A DNA stretch of 64,000 nt from Paenibacillus durus ATCC 35681. Its GTDB lineage: Bacteria; Bacillota; Bacilli; Paenibacillales; Paenibacillaceae. The position numbers and the translations under genes are program-made. Below, piece by piece: positions 18,543 to 28,476 of this stretch. The stretch covers positions 1,550,001 through 1,614,000 of the forward strand of contig NZ_CP011114.1 of NCBI RefSeq assembly GCF_000993825.1. The letters are read 5' to 3'. Under the pieces are notes generated by a model. The model made no database searches. It saw nothing but the letters and a program-made list of their open reading frames with translations, and was not told where the DNA came from. Position 1 is the stretch's first letter; each line of letters starts with the position of its first letter.

Positions 18543-19934
18543 TTAATCAAGATTTTCCTTCAAAATCTCTAACCCTTTTGTTAATCTCTCCAACGAATGA
18601 GTAGATGCAAGCGCTATTCGCAAAAACTTGTCAGGTGTACTGGCCCCGCTTAAAAAGCGGTCGGAATGAAAAACTCGAATCCCTTTGCTCTGAAAGGACT
18701 TCTCTAATTGTAATGCATTGCTGTTTCCCGAAATGGGAAGCCATCTATAAAAGCTAAGCGGATGGCCTGTATGGGAAACCTCAGGGAAAACCTCTGAAAA
18801 AATCACATTTGCTGAGTCCGCCAGCTTCTTTTTTTTCTTCACAATCTTGTTCGCATCCCCGGATAAAATGAGTTCGGTTATGATTTCGGCATCCAATGAA
18901 GAAGTCTTCACATTGACATTAAAAACAGCCTTCAAAATTCTCTCTCTGAAGCTGTCGCCAAATACCATATACGCCACTCGAAGTCCCGAGCATATGGACT
19001 TGGAGGTGCTGCAAATATAGACGGTTTGTTCCGGCAGAAGCTGAAAAATGGGCTGCACATAATCGTCAATAATGCCGGCTGTTAAAAAGGCGTGAATATC
19101 ATCTTCAATTAAAATCAAATGATGCTTTCGAATCATGTCGGCCAACTCTTTTTTTCGGGTTTCTGACATCATTACAGTAGTGGGATTGGCACAAGAAGGC
19201 ATTAAGAAAATACCGTGAATGCCAAGAAGAAGACATTGATTGTCAAGCTCATTCGGCAGCATTCCATGCTCGTCACCCGTGATCGGAACCAGCTTAATCC
19301 GGTACATTTTGGAGATTTCAATAAAATTGGCGTAAGTAAACCAATCGACGGCAATCCGGTTTCCCGGCTCAAATAAAGCTAACAGCGCTATGGCCAATGC
19401 ATTTTGCGCTCCCGAAACAATGGCCATATTTTCCGTATCCGCTTGAACGCCAAAAGCCTTCATCCAATTGAGACCCGCCGTTTTGTGATGCGGCATTCCT
19501 GTGGGATCGTTGTAATTCAAGAGCTGCTCCAAGTAGCTTTTCTCCATCACTCTTTTGGCAGCCGCTGCCACTATGGAATTGCTTTGCTCAAAAGAGGCAA
19601 CAAATCCAAGGTCAATACAATCTTCTGAAGCATTTTCTTTGGAAATGGTGATGCTGCGTGCAGCATTGGGCGAAACAAACGTACCGCTCCCGGTGACTGC
19701 ATAGATCAATCCTTTTAATTCGCAGAGCTTGTAGGCGCGGGTAATTGTCGTAAAGTTTATGTCCAAAAAATCGGCCAGCTCCCGTTGGGGAGGAAGTTTG
19801 GTGCCAGGGGCTAGGAATCCGTTTGCAATATCCTGTTCCATTAATGAAGCTAGTGAAAGATAAATCGGACGTTTCAATGCGTCTTTGTCAGGCTTCCAAG
19901 ACATGGGGTAATCTGTGAAGGAATTAATCGGCAT
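18543..19934 (-). CDS. MocR-type regulator divergent from azlCD
   Basis: About 463 residues: a GntR winged helix (LMEQDIANGFLAPGTKLPPQ; LDINFTTITRAYKLCELKG) and a PLP aminotransferase-like domain with CSTSKSICSGLR (PLP-lysine) and EDDIHAF. The frame extends to 20051, but the sensible start is ATG 19934 behind GAGGTC (MPINSFTDYP), which leaves the operator at 19956-19989 in the intergenic region. It probably controls the divergent azlCD genes in response to an amino acid. Confidence 0.83.
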   Translation of the reverse strand: MPINSFTDYPMSWKPDKDALKRPIYLSLASLMEQDIANGFLAPGTKLPPQRELADFLDINFTTITRAYKLCELKGLIYAVTGSGTFVSPNAARSITISKENASEDCIDLGFVASFEQSNSIVAAAAKRVMEKSYLEQLLNYNDPTGMPHHKTAGLNWMKAFGVQADTENMAIVSGAQNALAIALLALFEPGNRIAVDWFTYANFIEISKMYRIKLVPITGDEHGMLPNELDNQCLLLGIHGIFLMPSCANPTTVMMSETRKKELADMIRKHHLILIEDDIHAFLTAGIIDDYVQPIFQLLPEQTVYICSTSKSICSGLRVAYMVFGDSFRERILKAVFNVNVKTSSLDAEIITELILSGDANKIVKKKKKLADSANVIFSEVFPEVSHTGHPLSFYRWLPISGNSNALQLEKSFQSKGIRVFHSDRFLSGASTPDKFLRIALASTHSLERLTKGLEILKENLD

Positions 19935-19955
19935 ATTATGACCTCGCAAAATTGT

Positions 19956-19989
19956 AATCCATACAATTATACCATTGATTGTATGGATT
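19956..19989. promoter_or_regulatory. 12-bp inverted repeat operator between MocR gene and azlC
   Basis: AATCCATACAAT (19956-19967) and ATTGTATGGATT (19978-19989) are perfect inverted copies separated by 10 bp, so the centres are about two helical turns apart. The position in the divergent spacer suggests the binding site of the MocR regulator. Confidence 0.65.
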
Positions 19990-20042
19990 TGCATTGTTAC
20001 AATGGCTTGGAAGTCATTGTGATGAGGAGATGCAAGCTGGAT

Positions 20043-20759
20043 ATGAAACATAAAAATAAACGGCTATTGGCACTGCGTACAGCCTTTCCCGCTACTACCC
20101 CCATTTTGGCGGGTTTTCTATTCCTGGGAATTGCTTATGGAATTTATATGAACGTATCGGGTTTCGGCGCGGTGTATTCCATTCTGATGAGCTTGACTAT
20201 TTTTGCCGGATCGATGGAATTTGTTACTGTCACTCTGCTGCTTGGCGCATTTCATCCACTTGGAGCACTGATTCTCACTTTAATGGTCAACGCGCGTCAT
20301 CTGTTCTACGGGATATCCATGCTTGAAAAGTACAGGGGGACGGGACTGAAAAAGTTTTACTTAATCTTTGGTCTTTGCGATGAGTCCTTCTCCATTAATT
20401 ACACAGCCGTTATCCCGAGTGGGGTAGACAGAGGATGGTACATGTTCTTCATCACTCTGCTTAATCATGCTTATTGGGTGCTTGGAGCTGCAATTGGCGG
20501 GATTTTCGGTTCTCTTGTGCAATTTGACATGGAAGGGCTTGAGTTTGTTATGACTGCTTTATTTGTTGTCATCTTTATTGAGCAGTGGATGAAGGAGACA
20601 ACGCATCACAGCGCATTACTCGGTTTAGGGCTGTCGCTTTTATGTCTTTTTATTTTTAACACTAGCAGCTTTATTATCCCTTCCATGATCGTCATTCTGT
20701 TCATTCTTACTGTATTGAGGAAGCGATTGGAGAAAAGAGGCGAACCTGCATGTCAATGA
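20043..20759 (+). CDS. azlC: AzlC-family branched-chain amino acid exporter, large subunit
   Basis: About 238 residues with multiple membrane helices and AzlC family motifs ([30 protein letters not shown]). With AzlD it forms a two-part exporter, in the known cases for branched-chain amino acids or analogues. ATGs occur at 20022 and 20043; GAGGAG at 20025-20030 favours the second. It overlaps azlD by 10 bp, showing translational coupling. Confidence 0.85.
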   Translation: MKHKNKRLLALRTAFPATTPILAGFLFLGIAYGIYMNVSGFGAVYSILMSLTIFAGSMEFVTVTLLLGAFHPLGALILTLMVNARHLFYGISMLEKYRGTGLKKFYLIFGLCDESFSINYTAVIPSGVDRGWYMFFITLLNHAYWVLGAAIGGIFGSLVQFDMEGLEFVMTALFVVIFIEQWMKETTHHSALLGLGLSLLCLFIFNTSSFIIPSMIVILFILTVLRKRLEKRGEPACQ

Positions 20760-21082
20760 CATTATTGGAGCGCATGATTACAATTGGAATGGTTGTTTTG
20801 GGAACCATGATGACCAGATTTATTCCTTTTCTTATTTTTCCGTCAGGCCGGCCTACACCAAAGTATGTAAAGTACCTTGGAAACGTATTGCCTTCAGCGG
20901 CTCTGGGGTTATTAGTAGTCTATAGTGTCAGGGATGTAAACCTAATGTCCGGCAACCACGGAATACCCGAACTGATTTCGATTGCTGTGGTTGCTTTGGT
21001 CCATATTTGGAGGAAAAATATGCTTTTTTCTATTGTGAGCGGTACGGTCGTCTATATGGTGTTGGTTCAATTGTTATTTTGA
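20750..21082 (+). CDS. azlD: AzlD-family exporter small subunit
   Basis: A 110-residue protein with about four membrane helices, typical AzlD length, with [10 protein letters not shown] and [13 protein letters not shown]. It is the partner of AzlC, in the same operon with overlapping reading frames, and ends in a terminator. Confidence 0.85.
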   Translation: MSMTLLERMITIGMVVLGTMMTRFIPFLIFPSGRPTPKYVKYLGNVLPSAALGLLVVYSVRDVNLMSGNHGIPELISIAVVALVHIWRKNMLFSIVSGTVVYMVLVQLLF

Positions 21083-21096
21083 TTAGGTCCGCAAAT

Positions 21097-21133
21097 AGAC
21101 CTGATGCGGAAACTCTCTATCAGGTCTGTTTTT
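21097..21133 (+). terminator. Rho-independent terminator of azlCD
   Basis: AGACCTGAT (21097-21105) pairs with ATCAGGTCT (21119-21127), followed by a T-run. Confidence 0.8.
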
Positions 21134-21160
21134 CCCATGCTCGATAAAAGAACCTGCTTC

Positions 21161-22888
21161 TTAAGCACTCGCCAAGTCCTTCGCTTCTCTTTCGAAGGTT
21201 CGAACCAGTTCCGGATAAAGGTCGCCTTCCCGCAGCAGTTCCTCATGGGTGCCTTCCTCGACGACCTGCCCGTCTTTCATGACGAAGATGATGTCGGCAT
21301 TCATTACCGTGGACAACCGATGCGCAATGATGATCGTTGTCCGTCCCGAACGCTTGTCATCCAGGAGCTGCTGCACCTTCCTTTCCGTCTCCATATCAAG
21401 GGCGGAGGTCGCTTCATCCAGGATGAGAATATCGGGATCTCTCAGCATCGCCCTTGCCAAGGCAAGACGCTGACGCTGGCCACCGGAGAGCTGAATGCCC
21501 CGTTCCCCGATGGTTTCATCCAGCTTGTTCGGCAGCTTCATTACCGTATCCAGAAGCTGCGCGTCCTGCAGCACACCGATAAGCTGTTCATCCGTGTCCT
21601 CCCGGCCGAACAGCACGTTCTGCCGGATCGTATCGGCGAGCAGGTAAGGCTCCTGGAATACGATCGCAATCCTGCTCATCCAGTCCTGGCGCCGAATATC
21701 GGTAAGCGGAATGCCGTTCACCAGAATTTCGCCTTCGCTTGGATTGTAGAAGCGGGTAAGCAGTTGGGCTACCGTCGATTTGCCGCCGCCGCTTGCTCCG
21801 ACGAATGCGATTTTCTTTCCAACAGGCAGGGCGGCGGTAAGGCCGTTAAGTATATTTTTGTCCTCATAAGCGAAGCTGACGTTCCGGAAATGAATGGATT
21901 GAACCTCGCCGCTGAGCGGTTTCGTCCCGTAATCGATTTGCGGTATTTCATTGAAGTCTTCGATGCGGTCGATTAGAGCGAATCGCGCGATCATCATCAT
22001 GACGTAACCAAACAGCCAATGGATTTTCTCCATAATTTGCAGCACCAGTTGCAGGACAACCACGAAGGTGCCGAGGCTCAGTCTGCCTTCCATCAACTGA
22101 TATCCGCCTACGGCTACAACCGCAACGGAAACTCCCCACCGCAGGGGCTCGCTGAACAGCATCTGAAGGTTGACGGTCCGCCCTTCCTGCAGGATCGCGT
22201 CAAAGTATTTTTTAAACAAGGCTTGATAGCGGTTTGACTCCCATTCGGTCCTGTGAAAGGCAACGACCTCCCGTGTCGAGGAGATTCCTTCCTCCAGATG
22301 AACGGTCAGATCGGTCCGCTTTTCCAGCACGACGGCTGCCGCTCTCTTGATCCTTTTTGCAAAGAAACAGGCATTTCCGATATACAGCAAGCATACGGCC
22401 AGGATGCATACCATGACCCAAATGCTGGAGTAGCCAACAATAGCAAGCATGATGAGCGCTTCAAACATACTCCTGATCCCGGTGGGTGTAAGGTAGCTGA
22501 CCAGAGAACCCGTATCCAGCACATCACTGTTCAGGTTCTGGACAAATCTGGCGGCTCTCTCCTTTTGGAAAATAGAGATGGGGAAGCGGAACAACCGGCT
22601 GAACATGTTTTTGGTCATGACTTTCGTAATGATATATTCATTTCGGACAAACGTATACGGCGTGGCGACGAACAAGATGGCACTACAGATGAAAATAACG
22701 GCGTAAACACTGAGCAGAACGGGCAGAAGCTCGAACTTTTGCTGCATGAAGAGATCGTCGATGATGTACTTTTGCACGTAAACGGAAGCGACGCCGAAGA
22801 AACTTTCCAGAATGAGCAGGACGATGGCCAATTGAAAGCCGCTTCTGATCATCATGAGATGATTCCATATCCATTTGATATATTTCAT
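21161..22888 (-). CDS. ABC exporter half-transporter B
   Basis: A 575-residue half transporter with an N-terminal six-helix membrane domain (about 1-310) and a C-terminal nucleotide-binding domain with Walker A GASGGGKST, signature LSGGQRQR, Walker B DILILDEATSALD and the H-loop (IIIAHRLS). It overlaps the upstream gene (22885) by 4 bp. The two probably form a heterodimeric multidrug, lipid or peptide exporter; the substrate cannot be read. Confidence 0.85.
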   Translation of the reverse strand: MKYIKWIWNHLMMIRSGFQLAIVLLILESFFGVASVYVQKYIIDDLFMQQKFELLPVLLSVYAVIFICSAILFVATPYTFVRNEYIITKVMTKNMFSRLFRFPISIFQKERAARFVQNLNSDVLDTGSLVSYLTPTGIRSMFEALIMLAIVGYSSIWVMVCILAVCLLYIGNACFFAKRIKRAAAVVLEKRTDLTVHLEEGISSTREVVAFHRTEWESNRYQALFKKYFDAILQEGRTVNLQMLFSEPLRWGVSVAVVAVGGYQLMEGRLSLGTFVVVLQLVLQIMEKIHWLFGYVMMMIARFALIDRIEDFNEIPQIDYGTKPLSGEVQSIHFRNVSFAYEDKNILNGLTAALPVGKKIAFVGASGGGKSTVAQLLTRFYNPSEGEILVNGIPLTDIRRQDWMSRIAIVFQEPYLLADTIRQNVLFGREDTDEQLIGVLQDAQLLDTVMKLPNKLDETIGERGIQLSGGQRQRLALARAMLRDPDILILDEATSALDMETERKVQQLLDDKRSGRTTIIIAHRLSTVMNADIIFVMKDGQVVEEGTHEELLREGDLYPELVRTFEREAKDLASA

Positions 22889-24699
22889 AGCGTAACCTCC
22901 GAATCAACGGTAATTGCTTCCGCCTGATCCTGTCCCTGGGCCAAATTATAGAAGACGCCTTCCCGGGCCATCAACTCTTCATAGGTACCGATCTCTGCGA
23001 TTGTCCCCTCATCCATGACTACAATCCGGTCAAAATCCTTGATGGTTGATAACCGGTGTGCAACGGCGATCATCGTACGGCCTTCGAAGAGGCGATCCAG
23101 CGCCGTCTTGACCTCTGCCTCGGACACGTTGTCCAGTGCGGAAGTTGCTTCATCGAGCAGGACAATTTTCGGATTTGAGATCAGCATGCGGGCAATCGAG
23201 ATTCTTTGCTTCTGTCCGCCAGACAGCTTCATGCCGCGGTCTCCGACCAAAGTGTCATAGCCCTGCGGAAGCTGAAGGATGAATTCATCCGCAAAGGCAT
23301 CTTTCGCGGCCTGCTCAATCTCTTCGTCCGATGCCTCCGGCCGTCCAAACCGGATGTTCTCTCTGACGGAGAAGCCAAACAGATACGATTCCTGGAATAC
23401 ATAACCAATACTTCCTCTTAAATCTTGAAAAGACAGCCGGGTGATGGGGACGCCATCCAGCTCGATCCTGCCTTCCTGAGGATCGTAAAAACGGTTGATC
23501 AGCTTGAGTAAAGTCGATTTTCCGTTGCCGCTCGTACCGACAATGGCCAACCGCTCCCCGGGCCGGATGTCCAGCGTGAAATCCCTGATGACCGGCGGGC
23601 GATTCGGGTAGCGGAAACCAACTCCTTTGAAAGTGATCTGGCCGCTTATCGTTCCCACGGCAATCGGATGTTCCGGTTCCTCCACAAGGGGGTCCAGCAG
23701 CATAAGCCTGCGAATCGGATGGGCCTGCTCCAGCATCATGCCTTGCTGCGCGAGATTGCCGATCAGACTGGATAATTTAAACATGACGACAGAGTAAATG
23801 AGAAAAAAGGAAAGGAACGCGCCTACAGTTAACGTCTGATTACGGATAAACCAATATCCGAATATGAACAGCGCGACCGCTCCGGCGTCGAAGAACACCC
23901 TTCGGATGCTCCAGCGGGTATGTATGAAGAACACCCATTTCAAGGTGGTGTCCGTGACAGTCTGATAGAGCTGAAGCCCTCGCTGCAAATCCCAATGCTC
24001 TGCGGAAAAAGCCCGAAAGTCGCGGATGCCTGACACCGATTCATGGATTTTGCGGTTATAATCCATCCGTTGTTCATTCATGCGTTCATTCCACTTGGCG
24101 GTCTTACGATCAAGGCTCGGCCCTACAGCATAGTAGATCAGGAAGAAGGGGACGGCAACCAAGGTTAGCTTGAGACTGCCCGACACCATGACGGAAACGG
24201 CGAGAATTACGAACAGGGCAAGCTCCAGCATATCGGGAAAAAAGCTGGTGTACAGCTCCTGCACCGAATGCACCTGATTGTTCATTAAAGAGAGCGTTTC
24301 GCCTACAGGACGCTGTTCATAGTAAGAAAAGCCAAGCTTACGCAGCTTCTGAAGCACGGAGAACTGCAGGTCACGCGCGGCTTTGCTTCCAACAGCTCTC
24401 TGAAGCAGATTACGAAGCAGGGAAGCGCAGACGGAGAGCGCCACAATTCCAATGAGCAGGAGAAGCATCCTTGTAAAAGCGTCTTTGTTCTTAGCCGGAA
24501 TGATGTTGTCAACCAGATGTTCGATCATCTTCGGGATCACCAATTCTCCCGCAGCGGCAATCAGTCCGCACAGCACGATCACCGTAAGTTGGCCCGCGTA
24601 AGGCCGAAGATAGGATACGACCCACAGATAAAGCCTGAAACGGCGCTCCTGCGGATGATCGGCCTGATTTACGGCCACAGCTTCAGAAACTTGACTCAA
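22885..24699 (-). CDS. ABC exporter half-transporter A
   Basis: A 604-residue half transporter: membrane domain (about 30-340) and ATPase with Walker A GTSGNGKST, signature LSGGQKQR, Walker B KIVLLDEATSALD and H-loop AVAHRLS. It is first in a two-gene operon with the 21161 gene. Both partners keep the Glu after Walker B, so neither ATP site is obviously degenerate. Confidence 0.85.
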   Translation of the reverse strand: MSQVSEAVAVNQADHPQERRFRLYLWVVSYLRPYAGQLTVIVLCGLIAAAGELVIPKMIEHLVDNIIPAKNKDAFTRMLLLLIGIVALSVCASLLRNLLQRAVGSKAARDLQFSVLQKLRKLGFSYYEQRPVGETLSLMNNQVHSVQELYTSFFPDMLELALFVILAVSVMVSGSLKLTLVAVPFFLIYYAVGPSLDRKTAKWNERMNEQRMDYNRKIHESVSGIRDFRAFSAEHWDLQRGLQLYQTVTDTTLKWVFFIHTRWSIRRVFFDAGAVALFIFGYWFIRNQTLTVGAFLSFFLIYSVVMFKLSSLIGNLAQQGMMLEQAHPIRRLMLLDPLVEEPEHPIAVGTISGQITFKGVGFRYPNRPPVIRDFTLDIRPGERLAIVGTSGNGKSTLLKLINRFYDPQEGRIELDGVPITRLSFQDLRGSIGYVFQESYLFGFSVRENIRFGRPEASDEEIEQAAKDAFADEFILQLPQGYDTLVGDRGMKLSGGQKQRISIARMLISNPKIVLLDEATSALDNVSEAEVKTALDRLFEGRTMIAVAHRLSTIKDFDRIVVMDEGTIAEIGTYEELMAREGVFYNLAQGQDQAEAITVDSEVTL

Positions 24700-24942
24700 G
24701 CATCAACACTCCTTACCCTGATAAAAATGGCCTCAAATAAAAATCCTTCCAAAATTGGTTGCGCATACATTGAGCTCAATTACACAATATCCAATAGATT
24801 TTTTGTTCACAACTACTTTTATTGGTTATTTTGTTTAAATTTCATCGGATTAGATGATGGACTATTTCGTATATGTTATAATGACCCGGTTAGATTATTT
24901 GGGTAACTTTCCCATACAGCTCACAGAAAGGATGAAGACAAA

Positions 24943-25935
24943 ATGGAATTTGTACAGGTATCCAATACCGGGCTTGAAGCCTCGCGAATTGGTTTAGGCA
25001 CTTGGGCAATCGGCGGCTGGATGTGGGGCGGTAGCGATGACGCGGAGTCCATTCGCACCATTCACGCCGCGCTGGATCGCGGAATTAATGTGATCGATAC
25101 GGCGCCCGTATACGGTTTTGGCCATTCTGAGGAAGTGGTTGGACAAGCGATTCAATCCTATGGGAAACGGGATCGCATCCTGATCGCGACAAAAGCGGCG
25201 CTGGAGTGGGTCGATGGCAACGTACACCGCAACGCGACGAAGCAACGTATTTTGAAAGAAGTCGACGACTCTCTACAGCGTCTAAAAACCGATTATATTG
25301 ACATTTATCAAATCCATTGGCCGGACCCATTAGTTCCAATAGAAGAAACAGCGGAAACGATGCGGCAACTATTGGAGCAGGGGAAAATTCGCGCGATTGG
25401 TGTCAGTAATTTCACAACCGCTCAAATGGAAGCATTCCGAAAGATCGCGCCGCTGCATACGGACCAGCCTCCCTATAATTTATTTGAGCGTGAAATTGAA
25501 AAGGACGTATTGCCTTACTGTGCGGAACATCAAATCACTACGCTGCTTTATGGAAGCTTGTGCCGAGGTTTATTAAGCGGACGCATGAAGGCAGATGCGG
25601 AATTTACAGGCGACGATCTGCGCAAAGTAGATCCGAAGTTCCAAGCCCCGCGTTTTGGGCAGTATCTCGACGCCGTGCAGAAACTCGATCAATTTGCTCA
25701 GCAAAATTACGGAAAACGTGTCATTCATCTGGCTGTCCGGTGGATTCTAGCTCAACCCGGCGCCGGCATCGCCCTTTGGGGGGCGCGTAAACCCGAGCAA
25801 TTGGCCCCAGTGGACGAAGTGATGGGCTGGTCACTGGATCAAAGTGCTTTGGCAGAAATCGATCGTATTATCGAAGAAACGGTGAAGGAACCGGTCGGAC
25901 CGGAATTTATGGCGCCTCCCAGCCGGTCTAAATAA
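24943..25935 (+). CDS. Aldo/keto reductase
   Basis: A 330-residue NADPH-dependent (alpha/beta)8 oxidoreductase with N-terminal LGLEASRIGLGTWAIGGW-type motifs and the catalytic Asp/Tyr/Lys/His set in VIDTAPVYG, ATKAA and QIHWPD. The family reduces aldehydes and ketones; the specific substrate is unknown. The ATG follows GAAAGGATG. A TATAAT lies at about 24876, but its -35 is weak. Monocistronic. Confidence 0.85.
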   Translation: MEFVQVSNTGLEASRIGLGTWAIGGWMWGGSDDAESIRTIHAALDRGINVIDTAPVYGFGHSEEVVGQAIQSYGKRDRILIATKAALEWVDGNVHRNATKQRILKEVDDSLQRLKTDYIDIYQIHWPDPLVPIEETAETMRQLLEQGKIRAIGVSNFTTAQMEAFRKIAPLHTDQPPYNLFEREIEKDVLPYCAEHQITTLLYGSLCRGLLSGRMKADAEFTGDDLRKVDPKFQAPRFGQYLDAVQKLDQFAQQNYGKRVIHLAVRWILAQPGAGIALWGARKPEQLAPVDEVMGWSLDQSALAEIDRIIEETVKEPVGPEFMAPPSRSK

Positions 25936-25948
25936 GGATATAATTCCG

Positions 25949-25990
25949 CAAGGCTGCTTTTTCGTCAGTAACGACGATAGAGCAGCCTTG
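25949..25990 (+). terminator. Hairpin after aldo/keto reductase
   Basis: CAAGGCTGCT (25949-25958) pairs perfectly with AGCAGCCTTG (25981-25990). The following T-run is poor. Confidence 0.55.
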
Positions 25991-26104
25991 TGTCTACATT
26001 TTATCCCGACAGCCCAATTTGCTTTTATACAATAAACGCCAAACGCCGTTTCCGAAAGTGTCACCTTCCCATATTATATTTTCAAAAGAGGAGGGTGATA
26101 TAAA

Positions 26105-26554
26105 TTGAGTATAAGTCCACTTTGTAGACGGTTCGCGGAGATTTTTGGCGCAGAACCTCAAGTCATTAATGGGGTATGTATAGCAACTAAGTTACGCACC
26201 AATATTAAGGTGAAAATATTAGGAAGACGTTCCAAAGGCTTGTTTACCCTTCCATTCGCTATTTCTTTCGAGAGTGTTGGCAAAGATGGCAGGGCATTAT
26301 GTCTTGGGGAATCCGTTATTCTTACTCGGGAAATTAACCCATTTATCTCCAGGCTCCGTAAAGCAGGTATTAAAGTAACAGCCCTTCATAACCACTGGTT
26401 ATTTACTAACCCGAACATTTGGTACATCCATTGGGAAGCTATCCAACCGCCGCTGGTATTCGCCAGAAATGTGCGGAACGCATCCAGTGTCCTGACGAAC
26501 AAACCCGTAGGTCCATTTGTGTGTAAGCCTTCTGGTAAAAAAAGAAAATCATAG
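26105..26554 (+). CDS. DUF1259 family protein, copy 1
   Basis: A 149-residue protein of the DUF1259 (LpqO-like) family, with the conserved C-terminal ALHNHWLFTNP and IHWEA. It starts with TTG 26105 behind GGAGGGTGAT, a strong site with a non-ATG start. A near-identical paralogue lies 1.8 kb downstream (27938), where the start is ATG and the leader is also similar. No signal peptide is evident. Function is unknown. A terminator follows. Confidence 0.72.
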   Translation: MSISPLCRRFAEIFGAEPQVINGVCIATKLRTNIKVKILGRRSKGLFTLPFAISFESVGKDGRALCLGESVILTREINPFISRLRKAGIKVTALHNHWLFTNPNIWYIHWEAIQPPLVFARNVRNASSVLTNKPVGPFVCKPSGKKRKS

Positions 26555-26612
26555 AAGGCCGGCAATGGTAGGCTGACTTGTTTCATAGAATACTGACTAA
26601 ATTGGCTGCGGG

Positions 26613-26646
26613 ACCGCCACACACTTTAAGATGTTTGGCGGTTTTT
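26613..26646 (+). terminator. Rho-independent terminator
   Basis: CCGCCACACA pairs with the TGTTTGGCGG region, followed by TTTTT. It ends the first DUF1259 gene. Confidence 0.75.
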
Positions 26647-26712
26647 GCATATACCTAAAAAAGAACTGGCAGCGCTAGCCCGTTTCAAGCTCCCCTTATG
26701 AGATATTGTTTA

Positions 26713-27480
26713 TTAGGAGCAATCCATATGATGAGACTGAAGGGCGTCCTGATACGCGGCCATTTCCACCTCGGATAACGGTGAAGCGTTGTCTGGAGTC
26801 TTCTGCCGCCCTGACGGGGCTGCCTGGTTGATGAAGGGGAGAAGCTGAACCTGTTTTACACCAATACGCTGAAGCAGTCTGGAAAATCCTTCCGCATCTT
26901 CCGGACGGTCGTTCAATCCGGGAATAAGGGTAAGCCGAACCTCAACCTCGCTTGGACTGTTGAGAGAATTCCGTAAATTTTCAATAATTAGATCATTGTA
27001 AACTCCGGTTATTTTTCTGTGCATTTCACGTTCATAGTGTTTTACGTTGAAGATCAGATGATCGATTAAGGGGAGCAGCTTGGTAAATTGACTTTGTATT
27101 ACATATCCGGTAGTTTCAACTGCGGTATGAACTTCCCGTTCCTTCAAGCGTGACAGCAGTTCATAGACAAAGGAATGCTGCATCAAGGCTTCTCCGCCAG
27201 TCAACAGGACCCGTTCTGCTGTCTTTCCCAAGGAATCCGGAGTGTCGAGGCATAGCTCCAAAACTTCCTGAACGGAATAAATTCTTCCGTCTTCGAAATG
27301 TCTGGCTCTGATCGGGTCCCACACCAGCCTGACTCCGGGATTGCGGATTTCCGGATCGGGGCACGAAATACAGTACAGAGGACAGCCCTTTAGATGGACG
27401 ACCGTTTGGGTACCGGAACCGTCCTGGAAGCGGTGTTTCTGTATATCACGAATGCAAGCGTTTACGTTTCTCGTTATCAC
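26713..27480 (-). CDS. Radical-SAM glycyl-radical-enzyme activase family protein
   Basis: A 255-residue radical SAM protein. The CxxxCxxC cluster motif is CPLYCISC (about residues 33-40), preceded by DGSGTQTVVHLKG as in pyruvate formate-lyase activating enzymes. LLTGGEALMQ supplies the GGE SAM-binding motif. The family makes a glycyl radical on a partner enzyme. No glycyl radical enzyme gene is nearby, so the partner is unknown. It lies between the two DUF1259 genes, on the opposite strand. Confidence 0.78.
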   Translation of the reverse strand: MITRNVNACIRDIQKHRFQDGSGTQTVVHLKGCPLYCISCPDPEIRNPGVRLVWDPIRARHFEDGRIYSVQEVLELCLDTPDSLGKTAERVLLTGGEALMQHSFVYELLSRLKEREVHTAVETTGYVIQSQFTKLLPLIDHLIFNVKHYEREMHRKITGVYNDLIIENLRNSLNSPSEVEVRLTLIPGLNDRPEDAEGFSRLLQRIGVKQVQLLPFINQAAPSGRQKTPDNASPLSEVEMAAYQDALQSHHMDCS

Positions 27481-27586
27481 AAAACTCCTCCTTAAAATGA
27501 TGACAAGTGGGGTGTGAAATTTAGAAGAGCAACGATTGTTTCCGAACTATCAAATAAACTTTAGTAAGTCACATTCGTCTTTCTAG

Positions 27587-27832
27587 ATATATTCACCAGA
27601 CTGTGAAAATATAATACAAACGCCTTTAGGGCTTTTTGAGAATTTAGATGGTGTTTCCCTTGGTTCTGATGCATTTTTCCCTCAAAGGGACAATATCGAT
27701 CGCGCCCAAAAAAGCGGTGTAAAATACATTGTCCAACCAGGCGGCTCAATTAGGGACGCTAAGGTTATTAACGCATGTAACGAATATGGTATGGTGATGG
27801 CGTTCTCCAACACTCGGTTATTTCATCACTAA
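27587..27832 (+). pseudogene. 3' fragment of an AICAR formyltransferase (purH-like) gene
   Basis: The frame ending at TAA 27830-27832 encodes SLGSDAFFPQRDNIDRAQ, GVKYIVQPGGSIRDAKVI, NACNEYGMVMAF and NTRLFHH. These motifs end phosphoribosylaminoimidazolecarboxamide formyltransferase, the folate-dependent step of purine synthesis. Only about 70-80 residues remain, and upstream there is a stop (27584-27586) and no start. It is a truncated relic. Confidence 0.8.
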
Positions 27833-27937
27833 GGTTGTCAGTATCTCACGGACAAATGGGGGAGATAGATGTCAAAACGCCGTTACTGAAACTATCGCCA
27901 TTCCATACGATGTATTCGAAAGGGAGGGTGATAGAAA

Positions 27938-28384
27938 ATGACTATAAGTCCACTTTGTAGACGGTTTGCGGAGATTTTTGGCGGAACACCTCAAGTTATC
28001 AATGGGGTATGTGTAGCAACTAAGTTACGTACTAATATTAAGGTAAAAATCTTAGGAAGACGTTCCAAGGGTTTTTTAACCCTGCCGTTCGGTATTTCTT
28101 TTGAGAGTATGGGTAAAGATGGCAGAGCATTATGTCTTGGGGAAACGGTGATTCTTACCCGGGAAATAAACCCGTTTATCTCCAGGCTCCGTAAAGCGGG
28201 TATTAAAGTAACCGCTCTTCATAACCACTGGTTATTTACAAACCCGAACATTTGGTACATTCATTGGGAAGCCATCCAACCGCCGCTGGTATTCGCCAGA
28301 AATGTACGGAACGCGTCGAGCGTTCTGACGAACCAACCCGTAGGTCCATTTGTTTGCAAGTCCTCTAGAAAAAAAGGTAAATGA
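27938..28384 (+). CDS. DUF1259 family protein, copy 2
   Basis: A 148-residue near-identical paralogue of the protein at 26105, with the same ALHNHWLFTNP motif. It uses ATG behind GGGAGGGTGAT. Differences are concentrated at the tail (SSRKKGK against SGKKRKS). Conserved leader sequence shows that the duplicated unit includes the ribosome binding site. Function unknown. Confidence 0.72.
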   Translation: MTISPLCRRFAEIFGGTPQVINGVCVATKLRTNIKVKILGRRSKGFLTLPFGISFESMGKDGRALCLGETVILTREINPFISRLRKAGIKVTALHNHWLFTNPNIWYIHWEAIQPPLVFARNVRNASSVLTNQPVGPFVCKSSRKKGK

Positions 28385-28442
28385 TAACAGCAGATCAACT
28401 ATGGGTGGCTGTAAAATAAAGTATATTATAGAAAGTGATGCT

Positions 28443-28473
28443 GCCACACCTTCTAAGGTGTTGGCGTTTTTTT
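28443..28473 (+). terminator. Rho-independent terminator
   Basis: GCCACACCTT pairs with AAGGTGTTGGC, followed by seven or more T. Homologous in position to the terminator after DUF1259 copy 1. Confidence 0.8.
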
Positions 28474-28476
28474 ATG

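Noticed and set aside
22253..22927. A 224-codon plus-strand frame inside the ABC exporter
   Set aside because: Antisense to a well-supported ABC transporter gene.
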